This document shows positions 17,075-26,279 of a DNA stretch of 64,000 bases, piece by piece. Under the pieces are notes generated by a model. It was not told where the DNA came from. It saw only the letters and a program-made list of their open reading frames with translations, and did no database searches. Source of the stretch: Lachnoclostridium sp. An131 (lineage in GTDB: Bacteria; Bacillota; Clostridia; Lachnospirales; Lachnospiraceae); contig NZ_NFLI01000019.1 in assembly GCF_002160825.1 (NCBI RefSeq), positions 1-64,000 of the forward strand, written 5' to 3'. Made by a program: the position numbers and the translations under genes. Position 1 is the first letter of the stretch. Each line of letters opens with the position of its first letter.

Positions 17075-17121
17075 AAAGAGGGAGTCTGCGGTTTCATTAC
17101 GAACCTGCAGACTCCCTCTTT
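17075..17121. terminator. Bidirectional terminator between add and the S1 protein
   Basis: AAAGAGGGAGTCTGC (17075-17089) pairs with GCAGACTCCCTCTTT (17107-17121). A and T runs on either side allow it to work for both converging genes. A second hairpin, CCGGTGTACAGGGAGC with GGCTCCTTGTATACCGG (17141-17183), lies between it and the S1 gene. Confidence 0.8.
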
Positions 17122-17200
17122 CTGTAGGAAAGCTGATTAGCCGGTGTACAGGGAGCGATACGCTTCGGCTCCTTGTATACCGGCGTTATGCCGAAAAGAA

Positions 17201-18109
17201 TTAATCAAGCTTGATATTCTTGAACAGCTCGCCCAGGCTTGTAGTCAGCTCCTCGCTCTTGGGAAGCACAACCTTCTCCTCGCGCACCTCTTCAGCAGCC
17301 ACGTCCTTCAGAGCCTTCATGCTCAGGGACAGCTTACCGTCTTTAATGGCGATAACCTTTACCTTTACTGTATCGCCGACCTTCAGAACAGCGTCCGGGG
17401 TCTTGATGCGCTTGTCGGAAATCTGGGATACATGAACCAGGCCGGAGAGTCCTTCGCCCAGGTCAATGAATGCGCCGTAGGGCTGGATGCTCTCTACCTT
17501 TCCTTCTGTCACAAGGCCAACCTGTACATTGGAGATCTTTGCGCGGCGTTCTTCAGCAGCCTTTTCTCTTAAGATTTCACGGGCGGAGAGAACGAGTCTC
17601 TTTTTCTCTGGCTCTACCGTGATAACCTGCACCTGGATTTCCTTATTCAGCCAGTCCTCCAGATTCTCCACGTAGCTTAAAGACAGCTTGGAAGCCGGAA
17701 TAAAGCCGCGGATGCCTTCTACATAGGCGATGACGCCTCCCTTCACGACGCCTCCGACCTTCACATCCAGAACAGTCTTCTCATCCAGATACTCCTGAAG
17801 CTTTTTCCAGGCCAGTTCATCGGCTGCGGCTTTTCTGGAAAGCAGAATGTGTCCCTGCCCGTCGTCTGTACGCAGTACGGTGGCAGTCACTTCATCTCCC
17901 ACATGTACGTCGTTTTTGATGGAGAAGGAGGGATCCTCTGAATAATCCTCTGCGCGGATGATTCCGTCGGTGTAGGATTTCAGATCTACGGTCACTTCCG
18001 TCTCCGATACGCCGATGACAGTTCCGGTCAGCACATCCCCCTCCTGCACCTTGTGCAGGGAGGCTTCCAGCTCGGTTGCGTAGTCGTCCATGGTCAGTTT
18101 CTCTTCCAT
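17201..18109 (-). CDS. S1 RNA-binding domain protein (three S1 motifs)
   Basis: 302 residues with three S1/OB-fold domains at about 20-92, 108-178 and 195-265. The last, with VTEGKVESIQPYGAFIDLGEGLSGLVHVSQIS, is the most canonical. Ribosomal protein S1 of E. coli has six domains; shorter forms are usual in Firmicutes. It probably binds mRNA on or near the ribosome. The minus-strand start at 18109 follows AAGAGGT. It is divergent from aroD and shares a 140-base region with it. Confidence 0.85.
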   Translation of the reverse strand: MEEKLTMDDYATELEASLHKVQEGDVLTGTVIGVSETEVTVDLKSYTDGIIRAEDYSEDPSFSIKNDVHVGDEVTATVLRTDDGQGHILLSRKAAADELAWKKLQEYLDEKTVLDVKVGGVVKGGVIAYVEGIRGFIPASKLSLSYVENLEDWLNKEIQVQVITVEPEKKRLVLSAREILREKAAEERRAKISNVQVGLVTEGKVESIQPYGAFIDLGEGLSGLVHVSQISDKRIKTPDAVLKVGDTVKVKVIAIKDGKLSLSMKALKDVAAEEVREEKVVLPKSEELTTSLGELFKNIKLD

Positions 18110-18249
18110 TTTGCAAATACCTCTTTTCGTAAATAATATTTATGGCGCCAGATCTCAGGAAGGGCGCCCATAGCTCAAAAAAATTGTCCAATGTCTATAT
18201 TATATGGTAAAATGGGACAAAAAGCAAACGCAAATCAGGAGAAAAGCAT

Positions 18250-19020
18250 ATGAATATCGTAAAAATAAGAGATGTGAAGCTTGGGGAAGGATGCCCGAAA
18301 ATCTGTGTACCCATTACCGGACGGACGAAGAAAGAAATCCGGCTCCGGCTGGAGGAGCTTTTGGCAGCCGGCGCGGATCTGGCGGAGTGGAGAGCCGACT
18401 GGTATGAAGAGGTATTACATCGGGAACGGCTGCTGGAAATGCTGGATTTTCTGAGGCAGGGCCTTGGAGAGATTCCCCTTCTTGTGACCTTCCGCACCAG
18501 AGAGGAGGGCGGAGAGCAGGAGATTTCACGGAAAGAATATGAGAGCTTCCTGCGGCAGGTGCTTTCCTCAGGAAATGCAGATTTGATTGATGTGGAGCTG
18601 TTCCGCGGAGAGGAGCTTCTCATCGGGATCTGCAGGGAAGCACATAGAGCCGGAGTGAAGGTGGTGGCCTCCAGCCATGATTTTGAAGGAACGCCGGAAA
18701 AGGAGGAGATCATCCGTAGACTCTGCCGGATGCAGGAATGCGGGGCGGACCTTCTCAAACTGGCGGCTATGCCGCAGAATGCCGGTGACGTGCTGACGCT
18801 TCTGTCTGCTACCTGGGAAATGAAGGAAAAGTATGCAGAGCAGCCGCTGATTACCATGTCCATGGGAGGAACGGGGCTTGTGAGCCGGCTGGCCGGGGAG
18901 GTCTTCGGTTCGGCGCTGACCTTTGGATCGGCAGGCGTGGCTTCCGCGCCGGGACAGATCGGCGTAGAGGATTTAAAAATGATCTTAAGTCTTCTTCATG
19001 AAAATGAGGCTTCGGCATAA
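18250..19020 (+). CDS. aroD: Type I 3-dehydroquinate dehydratase
   Basis: 256 residues, class I aldolase-type enzyme of the shikimate pathway. The catalytic His is in ASSHDFEGTP and the Schiff-base Lys in LLKLAAMP; EWRADWYE and GSAGVASAPGQI complete the signature. It dehydrates 3-dehydroquinate to 3-dehydroshikimate. ATG 18250 follows CAGGAGAAAAGCAT. A promoter TTGTCC / TAAAAT (18-base spacer) lies near 18184-18213. No other aromatic genes are in the window. Confidence 0.93.
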   Translation: MNIVKIRDVKLGEGCPKICVPITGRTKKEIRLRLEELLAAGADLAEWRADWYEEVLHRERLLEMLDFLRQGLGEIPLLVTFRTREEGGEQEISRKEYESFLRQVLSSGNADLIDVELFRGEELLIGICREAHRAGVKVVASSHDFEGTPEKEEIIRRLCRMQECGADLLKLAAMPQNAGDVLTLLSATWEMKEKYAEQPLITMSMGGTGLVSRLAGEVFGSALTFGSAGVASAPGQIGVEDLKMILSLLHENEASA

Positions 19021-19054
19021 ACTGTTTAGAGACTGAAAAAGGCGGAGAGTTTCT

Positions 19055-20782
19055 GTGGAAAATTCCAAGCTTGAAAATATGCTGAACCTGGCGCTGGACG
19101 CCACGCCGGAGGAGAGGGCGCGGTCCCTGAATCTGGATGTGGGCTTTGACAGGGAGGAGAATACCTGGGAGCTTATCGTAAAATATTCCGGTTCTCTTTC
19201 CGATTTGGCAGAGGAAGGGATCACGGTGACGGAGCTTCTGAACGAGTATGCGATCCTGATTGTGCCGGAATCCAGGATCGGCCGTCTGGCAGAGGTTCCG
19301 GAAATTGAATACATTGAAAAACCAAAGAGGCTGTTTTTCGCTGCAGAGCAGGGAAGGACAGCCTCCTGCGTTACCGGGGTGCAGAATGCGCAGTATGATC
19401 TGTACGGCGACGGGGTACTGGTGGCAGTGCTGGATTCCGGCGTGGATTACACGCACCCGGATTTCTGTAATGAGGACGGTACGACCCGGATTCTGGCCCT
19501 CTGGGATCAGACGATTCCGGGCAGACCGCCAGAGGGCTATCGGATTGGAACAGAATATACGAAGGAGCAGATTGATGAAGCTCTGGCGCAGAGCGATCCG
19601 GCGCTCCGGAGAGAGCTGGTACCGAGCGTAGATACCAGCGGCCATGGCACCCGGGTTCTGGGCATTGCGGCAGGAAATGGAAGAGCTGGAGGCAGGCGCT
19701 ACCGGGGCGTGGCGGCAAGAAGCGCTCTGCTTGTGGTAAAGCTGGGGACTCCCCGGACGGAAGCCTTTCCCCGCACGACAGAGCTGATGCAGGCGCTGGA
19801 TTACTGTATCCGCAAGGCACTGGAGCTTGGCCTGCCTGTGGCAGTCAACATCAGCTTTGGGAACACGTACGGAGCTCATGATGGAACCTCCCTTCTGGAA
19901 ACCTATATTACTGATATGGCAAACATCTGGAAATCCGTCATCTGTATTGGGACAGGAAATGAAGGCTATGCCGCAGGTCATGCATCGGGAGAAATTCGGA
20001 GAGGGGAGAGAAAGCAGATCCATCTGGCAGTAGGCGAATACGAAGCGGCGCTGAATGTGCAGATCTGGAAATCTTACCTGGATGACATTTCAGTGGCATT
20101 GATAAGTCCTGGAGGCCGCAGCGCGGGATTTATCCAAAATGTGCTGGGTCCGCAGCGTTTTACGCTGGAGCAGACGGAGATCCTGCTGTACTATGGGGAG
20201 CCCTCTCCTTACAGCCAGTCTCAGGAAATTTATGTAGAATTTCTTCCGCTGGGAGATTATGTGGATTCCGGAATTTGGACACTGGCTCTGGAAGCGCAGG
20301 AGGTCCGGGACGGCCAGCTTCACCTGTGGCTTCCAAGCTCTGTGCTCCTGAATGCCAACACCCGGTTTCTGGAGCCGGAGCCTTATACAACCCTTACCAT
20401 TCCTTCCACCGCACGGCGGGCAGTGGCGGTGGGGGCATACGACAGCCGAAGCCGTACCTATGCAGACTTTTCGGGCCGCGGAAACACGAGGGATGGCCGG
20501 GAGCGGCCAGTGCTGGCTGCTCCCGGAGTAGATGTGGTGACGACCGTGCCCGGCGGCGGCTACGCCGCCGCCACGGGCACGTCTTTTGCGACGCCCTTTG
20601 TGACTGGAGCCGCCGCTCTGCTGATGCAGTGGGGTATTACTGACGGAAACGATCCGTTCCTGTACGGGGAAAAGGCCGCTGCCTACCTGAAAAAGGGGGC
20701 GGGTCCGCTTCCTGCTTTCCAGGAGTATCCGAATCCGCAGATTGGCTGGGGGACGCTTTGCGTAAGGGAAAGCCTGCCGTAG
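19055..20782 (+). CDS. Subtilisin-like protease, Csp (germination protease) type
   Basis: 575 residues. The catalytic triad is complete: Asp in VLDSGVDYTHPDF, His in SGHGTRVLGIAAG and Ser in GTSFATPFV. A short N-terminal prodomain precedes a catalytic domain with a large insertion (residues about 290-430, a jelly-roll-like segment), the layout of Clostridial CspB/CspC proteins that act on the cortex-lytic enzyme SleC during spore germination. There is no secretion signal, as expected for Csp. The start is GTG 19055 behind GGCGGAGAG. In this lineage such proteins often occur in several copies, so a role outside germination is possible. Confidence 0.8.
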   Translation: MENSKLENMLNLALDATPEERARSLNLDVGFDREENTWELIVKYSGSLSDLAEEGITVTELLNEYAILIVPESRIGRLAEVPEIEYIEKPKRLFFAAEQGRTASCVTGVQNAQYDLYGDGVLVAVLDSGVDYTHPDFCNEDGTTRILALWDQTIPGRPPEGYRIGTEYTKEQIDEALAQSDPALRRELVPSVDTSGHGTRVLGIAAGNGRAGGRRYRGVAARSALLVVKLGTPRTEAFPRTTELMQALDYCIRKALELGLPVAVNISFGNTYGAHDGTSLLETYITDMANIWKSVICIGTGNEGYAAGHASGEIRRGERKQIHLAVGEYEAALNVQIWKSYLDDISVALISPGGRSAGFIQNVLGPQRFTLEQTEILLYYGEPSPYSQSQEIYVEFLPLGDYVDSGIWTLALEAQEVRDGQLHLWLPSSVLLNANTRFLEPEPYTTLTIPSTARRAVAVGAYDSRSRTYADFSGRGNTRDGRERPVLAAPGVDVVTTVPGGGYAAATGTSFATPFVTGAAALLMQWGITDGNDPFLYGEKAAAYLKKGAGPLPAFQEYPNPQIGWGTLCVRESLP

Positions 20783-20951
20783 CGGGAAATGGATGGTTTT
20801 TATTTCCGAGAAATATCCGAACACAGGATATAGAAGGCTGCTTCCCTGTTTTTCCCGGATTATGTAATCAAATTTTAATTCTTTCCTCACACTTTGAACA
20901 CATTTCCCTGATACACTAAGACATAACGAGTGGAGGAAGGAGTTCATCTTT

Positions 20952-22475
20952 ATGTACGATTATGATAATCATTCACAGAATTCTGACGGCTCTGCTTCAG
21001 ATTCCGGCGTAAGCACAGGATCGAGCAGCGAGTACCGCTACAGCGGGCCGTTTTATCAGGATAATATCAGTTCCGGGTCATCTTCGGAGAACAGAGAGGG
21101 CAGCGCTTCTTTTGAAGGGACAGACAGCAGCTCCGGTTCGTCTTCCGGCTATCATTACAGCTACAGCAGCGGAAGCTATCGGAACACTGGAGAAGTGCCG
21201 CCCAAAAAGAAAAACAAGAAAAAAAATGGAAGGACGCTTGCCAAAACCATCTGCATTGCGCTGGTCTTTGGTGTGGTCGCAGGGGCGGCGTTTCAGGGGA
21301 CGAATTATATCGGAAGGCAGCTGTTTGGCGATGATGTGATGACTGCGGGAGAAAGTACCACTGTGACACCGGAGATTGGCACGGTAACGCCCCAGCCGCA
21401 GGCAGGTGAAGGAACGTCCTCCGGGATGTCGGTAGCCTCTATTGTAGAGGAGTGCATGCCCTCCCTGGTGGCGATTACGAATGTAAGCGTCCGTGAGGTG
21501 CAGAATTACTGGGGCTTTGGCTGGTATGGCCTGCCGCAGGAGCAGGAAGAGGTTTCTACGGGAACCGGCATTATTATTGGACAGAATGATACAGAGCTTC
21601 TGATCGTGACCAATAACCATGTGATTTCCGGCGCGACGGAATTGACGGTTCTGTTCAGCGTAGACGAAGGAAATGAGGAGGACAGCGCAGTGCAGGCGCA
21701 GATCAAGGGAACAGACGCCACAACGGATGTGGGAGTGATTGCGGTGCCTTTGGATCAGATCCCGGATACGACCATGTCTCAGATCAAGGCGGCCAGCATT
21801 GGCGATTCCTCAACTCTGAAGGTCGGCGATCAGGTAGTTGCTATAGGAAATGCGCTGGGCTACGGACAGTCGGTAACGACCGGTATTGTGAGCGCCCTGA
21901 ACAGGGAGGTTACGCTTCAGAACGATGACGGAACCACAATCAACAACCGGCTGATTCAGACCGACGCGGCGATCAATCCTGGCAACAGCGGCGGGGCGCT
22001 GTTGAATATGCAGGGCGAGGTCATCGGAATCAATGAGGCAAAGCTTTCTTCCAGCTATGTGGAGGGCATGGGCTATGCGATTCCGATTTCCGATGTGGAA
22101 AGCATCATCGGCGATCTGAAGAGCCTGGAAACCCGCTCTGAGGTAGCGTCAGAGAATATGGGATATCTGGGAGTCACCTGCCAGGATGTCACACAGGAGG
22201 TTTCCGAGATGTATGATATGCCGGCAGGCGTATATCTGAAAACTGTCGTTCCGAACTGCGCGGCGGACAAGGCCGGACTGCAGAAGGGCGATATCCTGAC
22301 GAGGTTCGATGGAGTGAGCGTAACCAGCTATGATGCGCTGCGCGAGCGCCTTCAGTATTACGAGGCAGGCGAGACGGTAGAAGTAACCGTACAGTCTCCG
22401 GGAGACGGCGGCTACACTGAAAAAACGGTAAATATCACTCTGAGCACACAGCAGGAAGTAGAAGCAAATCAGTAA
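20952..22475 (+). CDS. htrA: HtrA/DegP-type serine protease with one PDZ domain
   Basis: 507 residues. A Ser/Gly-rich cytoplasmic tail (1-90) is followed by a membrane anchor (about 97-118), a trypsin-like domain with His in TNNHVISGA, Asp in TTDVGVIAV and Ser in NPGNSGGALL, and one PDZ domain near the C-terminus (LGVTCQDV through VQSPGDGGY). It degrades or refolds misfolded proteins outside the membrane. ATG 20952 follows GGAGGAAGGAG. The gene is monocistronic, with a hairpin terminator downstream. Confidence 0.92.
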   Translation: MYDYDNHSQNSDGSASDSGVSTGSSSEYRYSGPFYQDNISSGSSSENREGSASFEGTDSSSGSSSGYHYSYSSGSYRNTGEVPPKKKNKKKNGRTLAKTICIALVFGVVAGAAFQGTNYIGRQLFGDDVMTAGESTTVTPEIGTVTPQPQAGEGTSSGMSVASIVEECMPSLVAITNVSVREVQNYWGFGWYGLPQEQEEVSTGTGIIIGQNDTELLIVTNNHVISGATELTVLFSVDEGNEEDSAVQAQIKGTDATTDVGVIAVPLDQIPDTTMSQIKAASIGDSSTLKVGDQVVAIGNALGYGQSVTTGIVSALNREVTLQNDDGTTINNRLIQTDAAINPGNSGGALLNMQGEVIGINEAKLSSSYVEGMGYAIPISDVESIIGDLKSLETRSEVASENMGYLGVTCQDVTQEVSEMYDMPAGVYLKTVVPNCAADKAGLQKGDILTRFDGVSVTSYDALRERLQYYEAGETVEVTVQSPGDGGYTEKTVNITLSTQQEVEANQ

Positions 22476-22482
22476 TATAACA

Positions 22483-22540
22483 GGCCGGACGCAGAGAAAA
22501 GCAGAGGAAACTCCTTTTTCTTGCGCCCGGCCGTCCTTTT
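22483..22540 (+). terminator. Terminator after htrA
   Basis: GGCCGG(A)CGCA near 22483-22492 pairs with TGCGCCCGGCC (22522-22532), leaving a long loop and followed by CTTTT. TTGCGC in the 3' arm together with TATACT at 22544-22549 may form the clpX promoter (18-base spacer). Confidence 0.5.
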
Positions 22541-22574
22541 ATGCTATACTCGGGGAAAGGAGTATACAATATAT

Positions 22575-24062
22575 ATGGAAGATAAGGATTATTTAAAAGA
22601 TACAGAGAAAAACAGGGAAAAGGATTCTGTGGAAGAGACAGAGGAGCTGACGGAGCTTCAGCCGGGGGATTCTGCGGACAGCCAGAAGACAGAGAGTGAG
22701 GAAGAAAAGGACTACGAACGCTTCTGCTTCCTGTGCCGCCGGCCGGAAAGCAAGACAGGAAAATTGATTACGCTGGCCCAGGGAATGGCCATCTGTCCGG
22801 AATGCATGCAGAAAACCATGGATACGATCCAGAATGGAAATATCGATTTCTCGAAGCTTCAGGGGATCAATATGATCAACCTGTCGGATCTCCAGAATAT
22901 GATGCCCCGGCAGCAGAAGGTGAAAAAGAAAAAGACAAAAGAAGAGAAAGCAGCAGAGCCGGCTTTTGATATCCGCAAGATTCCGGCTCCCCATAAGATC
23001 AAGGGACAGCTGGATGAATTTGTGATCGGGCAGGATTATGCAAAAAAGGTGATTTCCGTAGCCGTCTACAATCACTATAAGCGTGTGGCGACCGGAACCC
23101 AGGATGATATTGAGATTGAAAAATCCAATATTTTGATGATTGGACCGACAGGAAGCGGAAAAACTTATCTGGTGAAGACGCTGGCAAGACTTCTGGATGT
23201 GCCGCTGGCTATTGCGGACGCCACCTCCCTGACGGAGGCCGGATATATCGGAGACGATATTGAGAGCGTGATTTCCAAGCTCCTGGCGGCGGCAGATAAT
23301 GATGTGGAAAAGGCAGAGCGCGGGATTGTTTTCATCGACGAGATTGACAAGATTGCAAAGAAAAAGGATACCCATCACCGGGATGTGAGCGGGGAGTCTG
23401 TGCAGCAGGGGCTTTTGAAGCTTCTGGAGGGCGCAGAGGTGGAGGTCCCTGTGGGAGCCAGCAGCAAGAATGCCATGGTACCTCTGACGACGGTAAATAC
23501 GCGGAATATCCTTTTTATCTGCGGAGGAGCCTTCCCGGAACTGGAAAACGTGATCAAGGAGCGCCTGAATAAAAAGTCCTCGATGGGATTTCAGGCGGAT
23601 CTGAAGGATAAGTATGACAGCGATCCGAACCTGCTCTCAAAGGTGACGCTGGAGGATCTGCGGAATTTCGGCATGATTCCGGAGTTCCTGGGACGGCTTC
23701 CGGTGATCTGTACGCTGGACCGCCTGACCAAGGATATGCTGGTGCGTATCTTGAAAGAGCCGAAAAATGCAATTCTGAAGCAGTATCAGAAGCTGCTGGC
23801 CCTTGATGAGGTGCAGCTGGAATTCGACGAAGGGGCTTTGGAGGCCATTGCGGAAAAAGCGTTGGAAAGGGATACAGGAGCCCGTGCGCTTCGGGCGATC
23901 ATCGAGGAGTTTATGCTGGATATCATGTATGAAATTCCGAAAGACGATGATATCGGCCGGGTGACGATTACCCGGGAGTATATCGAACATACAGGCGGTC
24001 CGCTGATTGCCATGCGGGGAGTGCTGAAGCTGGAAAGCCAGAGCACGGCTGCCCAGGGCTGA
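22575..24062 (+). CDS. clpX: ClpX-like AAA+ unfoldase, divergent paralogue
   Basis: 495 residues, longer than the usual ~420. An acidic N-terminal extension precedes a C4 zinc finger (CFLC...CPEC, residues about 54-84), then the AAA+ core with Walker A GPTGSGKTY, pore loop GYIGDD, Walker B IVFIDEID and the RDVSGESVQQ loop. The ClpP-binding IGF loop reads MGF (KKSSMGFQ), so protease docking may be altered. It unfolds substrates for ClpP. No clpP or tig is nearby, unlike the usual clpX locus, so this may be a second ClpX. The start is ATG 22575 behind AAAGGAG. Confidence 0.85.
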   Translation: MEDKDYLKDTEKNREKDSVEETEELTELQPGDSADSQKTESEEEKDYERFCFLCRRPESKTGKLITLAQGMAICPECMQKTMDTIQNGNIDFSKLQGINMINLSDLQNMMPRQQKVKKKKTKEEKAAEPAFDIRKIPAPHKIKGQLDEFVIGQDYAKKVISVAVYNHYKRVATGTQDDIEIEKSNILMIGPTGSGKTYLVKTLARLLDVPLAIADATSLTEAGYIGDDIESVISKLLAAADNDVEKAERGIVFIDEIDKIAKKKDTHHRDVSGESVQQGLLKLLEGAEVEVPVGASSKNAMVPLTTVNTRNILFICGGAFPELENVIKERLNKKSSMGFQADLKDKYDSDPNLLSKVTLEDLRNFGMIPEFLGRLPVICTLDRLTKDMLVRILKEPKNAILKQYQKLLALDEVQLEFDEGALEAIAEKALERDTGARALRAIIEEFMLDIMYEIPKDDDIGRVTITREYIEHTGGPLIAMRGVLKLESQSTAAQG

Positions 24063-24134
24063 GCCTGGGAGCATCAAAGAAATCCCGGGATCAGGAGGAA
24101 ATTAAAAACGGGCTTATGGAAAGGAGAATGGGGT

Positions 24135-24428
24135 ATGAACAAGGACATATGGGATGACATCGGAAGAGCAGTTACCGGAGCAGCAGATACTGTGAGCCGC
24201 AAAACAGGAGAGCTTGTGGATGTCGCGAAGCTGAAAAACCAGATCTACAGCCTGGAGCGGGAGATGAAAAGGGATTTCGAGGCTCTGGGGAAAATTGTAT
24301 ACGAGCGCTATACGGAGGAAGGCGCGACGGAAAAAGCCTTTGAATCACTTTGCGAGGAGATCGCCCGCAGAGAGATTCTGATTGACCAGTACGAGGGCGA
24401 GATCGAAGAGAAGAAAAAAGCGATTTAA
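24135..24428 (+). CDS. Small coiled-coil protein of unknown function
   Basis: 97 residues, soluble, with a long helix (about residues 30-90) rich in Lys and Glu heptads (LKNQIYSLEREMKRDFEALG). No known catalytic motif. ATG 24135 follows AAGGAGAATGGGGT. Its stop TAA sits directly against the ATG of the DUF3810 gene (TTTAATGAGG), so the two are probably translated together. The N-terminal DDIGRAVTGAADTVSRKTGE resembles small Clostridial proteins often found near zinc-ribbon partners; no function is claimed. Confidence 0.75.
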   Translation: MNKDIWDDIGRAVTGAADTVSRKTGELVDVAKLKNQIYSLEREMKRDFEALGKIVYERYTEEGATEKAFESLCEEIARREILIDQYEGEIEEKKKAI

Positions 24429-25543
24429 TGAGGAAGATACAGACGGAGAAATGCAGGCAGAAGGCGCGGATGATAAAAGCACAGCCGTCAAAGGCTACTC
24501 TGATATGGGCCGGCCTTTTATTGTTCACGGTCATATTGAATCTGGCGGCCCGGCTTCTGCCGGGCTTTGCTGAATGGTACGCGGTTCGGGTTTACCCGTT
24601 GATTGTGGGAACCCTGGGGCGCTTTTGCGCTCTGTTTCCCTTTTCCGTATCGGAGCTGCTGCTTTACATCTGCCTGATTCTGCTTTTGGGAGGCTTTTTG
24701 CGGGTTCTTTTTCGGAAGCTTCCGCTCAGAAGGGCCGCCGCTGTGCTTGGGAAGGCCGCGATTGCTCTGTTTTTGATGTTCACCCTGAACTGTGGAATCA
24801 ATTATCACAGGCTGGCCTTTTCAGAACGCGCAGGCTTTGAGATTCGGGAATCTACAGTGGAAGAGCTGACGGCCCTGTGTGAGCAGCTGGCAGGGGAGAT
24901 CAACGAGGCCGCTGCAGAAATTTCGGTAGATGAAGAGGGGTATTTCACACTGGATATCGATATCGATGTGGAGGAGGAAGCTGTGAGAGCCATGAAGGCA
25001 GCCGGAGAGAGCTATCCGGAGCTTGCGGGCTATTATCCGCAGGCGAAGCCGGTTCTTGGCTGGTGGATTTTGTCTTATCAGCAGCTGCAGGGCATTTACA
25101 GTCCTTTTACGGCAGAGGCCAATTATAACAGCGATATGCCGGATCAGGACAAGCCCTCCACAATCTGCCATGAGCTTTCTCACTTAAGAGGCTTTATGCG
25201 TGAGGACGAGGCCAACTTTATTTCTTATCTGGCCTGTATGGCCTCGGACAGCGCGGCTTTCCGATACAGCGGGGCGGTTCTGGCATTTATACACAGCGGG
25301 AACGCGCTTTACAGGGAAGACCCGGAAGGCTTCCGGGAGATCAGGGCAAAGCTTTGTGAACAGGCGCTTCGGGATCTGGCGGATCACAATGCCTACTGGA
25401 ACTCCTATGACGGAGCAGTGGCGGATGCAGCTGACAGGATAAACGATACCTATCTGAGGGCCAATGCGCAGGCGGACGGGACAAAGAGCTATGGGCGCAT
25501 GGTGGACCTGCTTCTGGCCTGGAATCGGGAAAAAGAGGGATAA
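24428..25543 (+). CDS. DUF3810-type membrane protein with HExxH motif
   Basis: 371 residues. Three hydrophobic segments near the N-terminus (about 26-45, 60-85, 103-120) are followed by an extracellular domain carrying HELSHLRGF with a downstream EDEANFISY, the arrangement of a zinc metalloprotease (HExxH plus a distal Glu). Such proteins are annotated DUF3810. The start at 24428 abuts the upstream stop codon; ATG 24470 is an alternative but lacks a ribosome site. The Nudix gene follows five bases after its stop. Confidence 0.8.
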   Translation: MRKIQTEKCRQKARMIKAQPSKATLIWAGLLLFTVILNLAARLLPGFAEWYAVRVYPLIVGTLGRFCALFPFSVSELLLYICLILLLGGFLRVLFRKLPLRRAAAVLGKAAIALFLMFTLNCGINYHRLAFSERAGFEIRESTVEELTALCEQLAGEINEAAAEISVDEEGYFTLDIDIDVEEEAVRAMKAAGESYPELAGYYPQAKPVLGWWILSYQQLQGIYSPFTAEANYNSDMPDQDKPSTICHELSHLRGFMREDEANFISYLACMASDSAAFRYSGAVLAFIHSGNALYREDPEGFREIRAKLCEQALRDLADHNAYWNSYDGAVADAADRINDTYLRANAQADGTKSYGRMVDLLLAWNREKEG

Positions 25544-25547
25544 TAAG

Positions 25548-26219
25548 ATGGAAATGATCGATTTGAGAGACAGAGACGGAAAAAGAACGGGTGAAGTGAA
25601 GGAGCGCACTCTGGTACACCGGGACGGGGATCTGCATGGGACGGCCCATGTATGGCTGGTCCGTTACCGGGCCGACAGGGGATCTGCGGATGTGCTTTTG
25701 CAGAAGCGGAGTGCGGACAAGGATTCTTTTCCGGGATATTATGACATTTCGTCCGCCGGCCATATCCCTGCGGGCCAGGATTTTTCTGAGTCAGCGGTCC
25801 GTGAGCTGAAGGAGGAGCTGGGGATTCCGGCGTCTCTGGAGGAGCTGCATTTTCTTTTTTCCCATATCGGCTATCATGAGCAGGAATTTTACGGAAAGCT
25901 TTTCAAGAACCATGAGTACAGCTATATCTATCTGTATGAGTACGGTCCGGACGCGCCGGAAATGAAGCTTCAGGCATCAGAGGTGGAGAGCGTTCTCTGG
26001 ATGGATTACCGGGAGTGTCTGGACGGTATCCGGAATAATACGTTGAAAAACTGCATTTTCCAGGATGAGTATGAGGAGCTGGCTGTGAGAATCGAAGCAT
26101 ATTTTGCCAGGACCGGACGGCCCCTGGCCTGCGCGTCTACGGCTGTTACCTGGGCGGAGGACGCCCAGGAGGAGCTGGAAGACTGGATCGAAGAACAGGG
26201 CATCTATATCCGCCAGTGA
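25548..26219 (+). CDS. Nudix hydrolase, isopentenyl-diphosphate isomerase-like
   Basis: 223 residues. The Nudix box reads GHIPAGQDFSESAVRELKEELGI, matching G-x5-E-x7-REUxEExGU except that the first Glu is Gln; the metal-binding REUxEE is intact. YYDISSAGHI and LVHRDGDLHGTAHVW are typical of the IDI-like Nudix clade that hydrolyses diphosphates of unknown identity. ATG 25548 follows AAAGAGGGATAATAAG; the ORF from 25464 starts inside the upstream gene. It probably ends the 24135-26219 operon. Confidence 0.87.
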   Translation: MEMIDLRDRDGKRTGEVKERTLVHRDGDLHGTAHVWLVRYRADRGSADVLLQKRSADKDSFPGYYDISSAGHIPAGQDFSESAVRELKEELGIPASLEELHFLFSHIGYHEQEFYGKLFKNHEYSYIYLYEYGPDAPEMKLQASEVESVLWMDYRECLDGIRNNTLKNCIFQDEYEELAVRIEAYFARTGRPLACASTAVTWAEDAQEELEDWIEEQGIYIRQ

Positions 26220-26279
26220 GGCTGGGGGATATAGATGCGGATATACGGGCTGCCTGTGCCGCTTTTGGCATCTGCCGTG

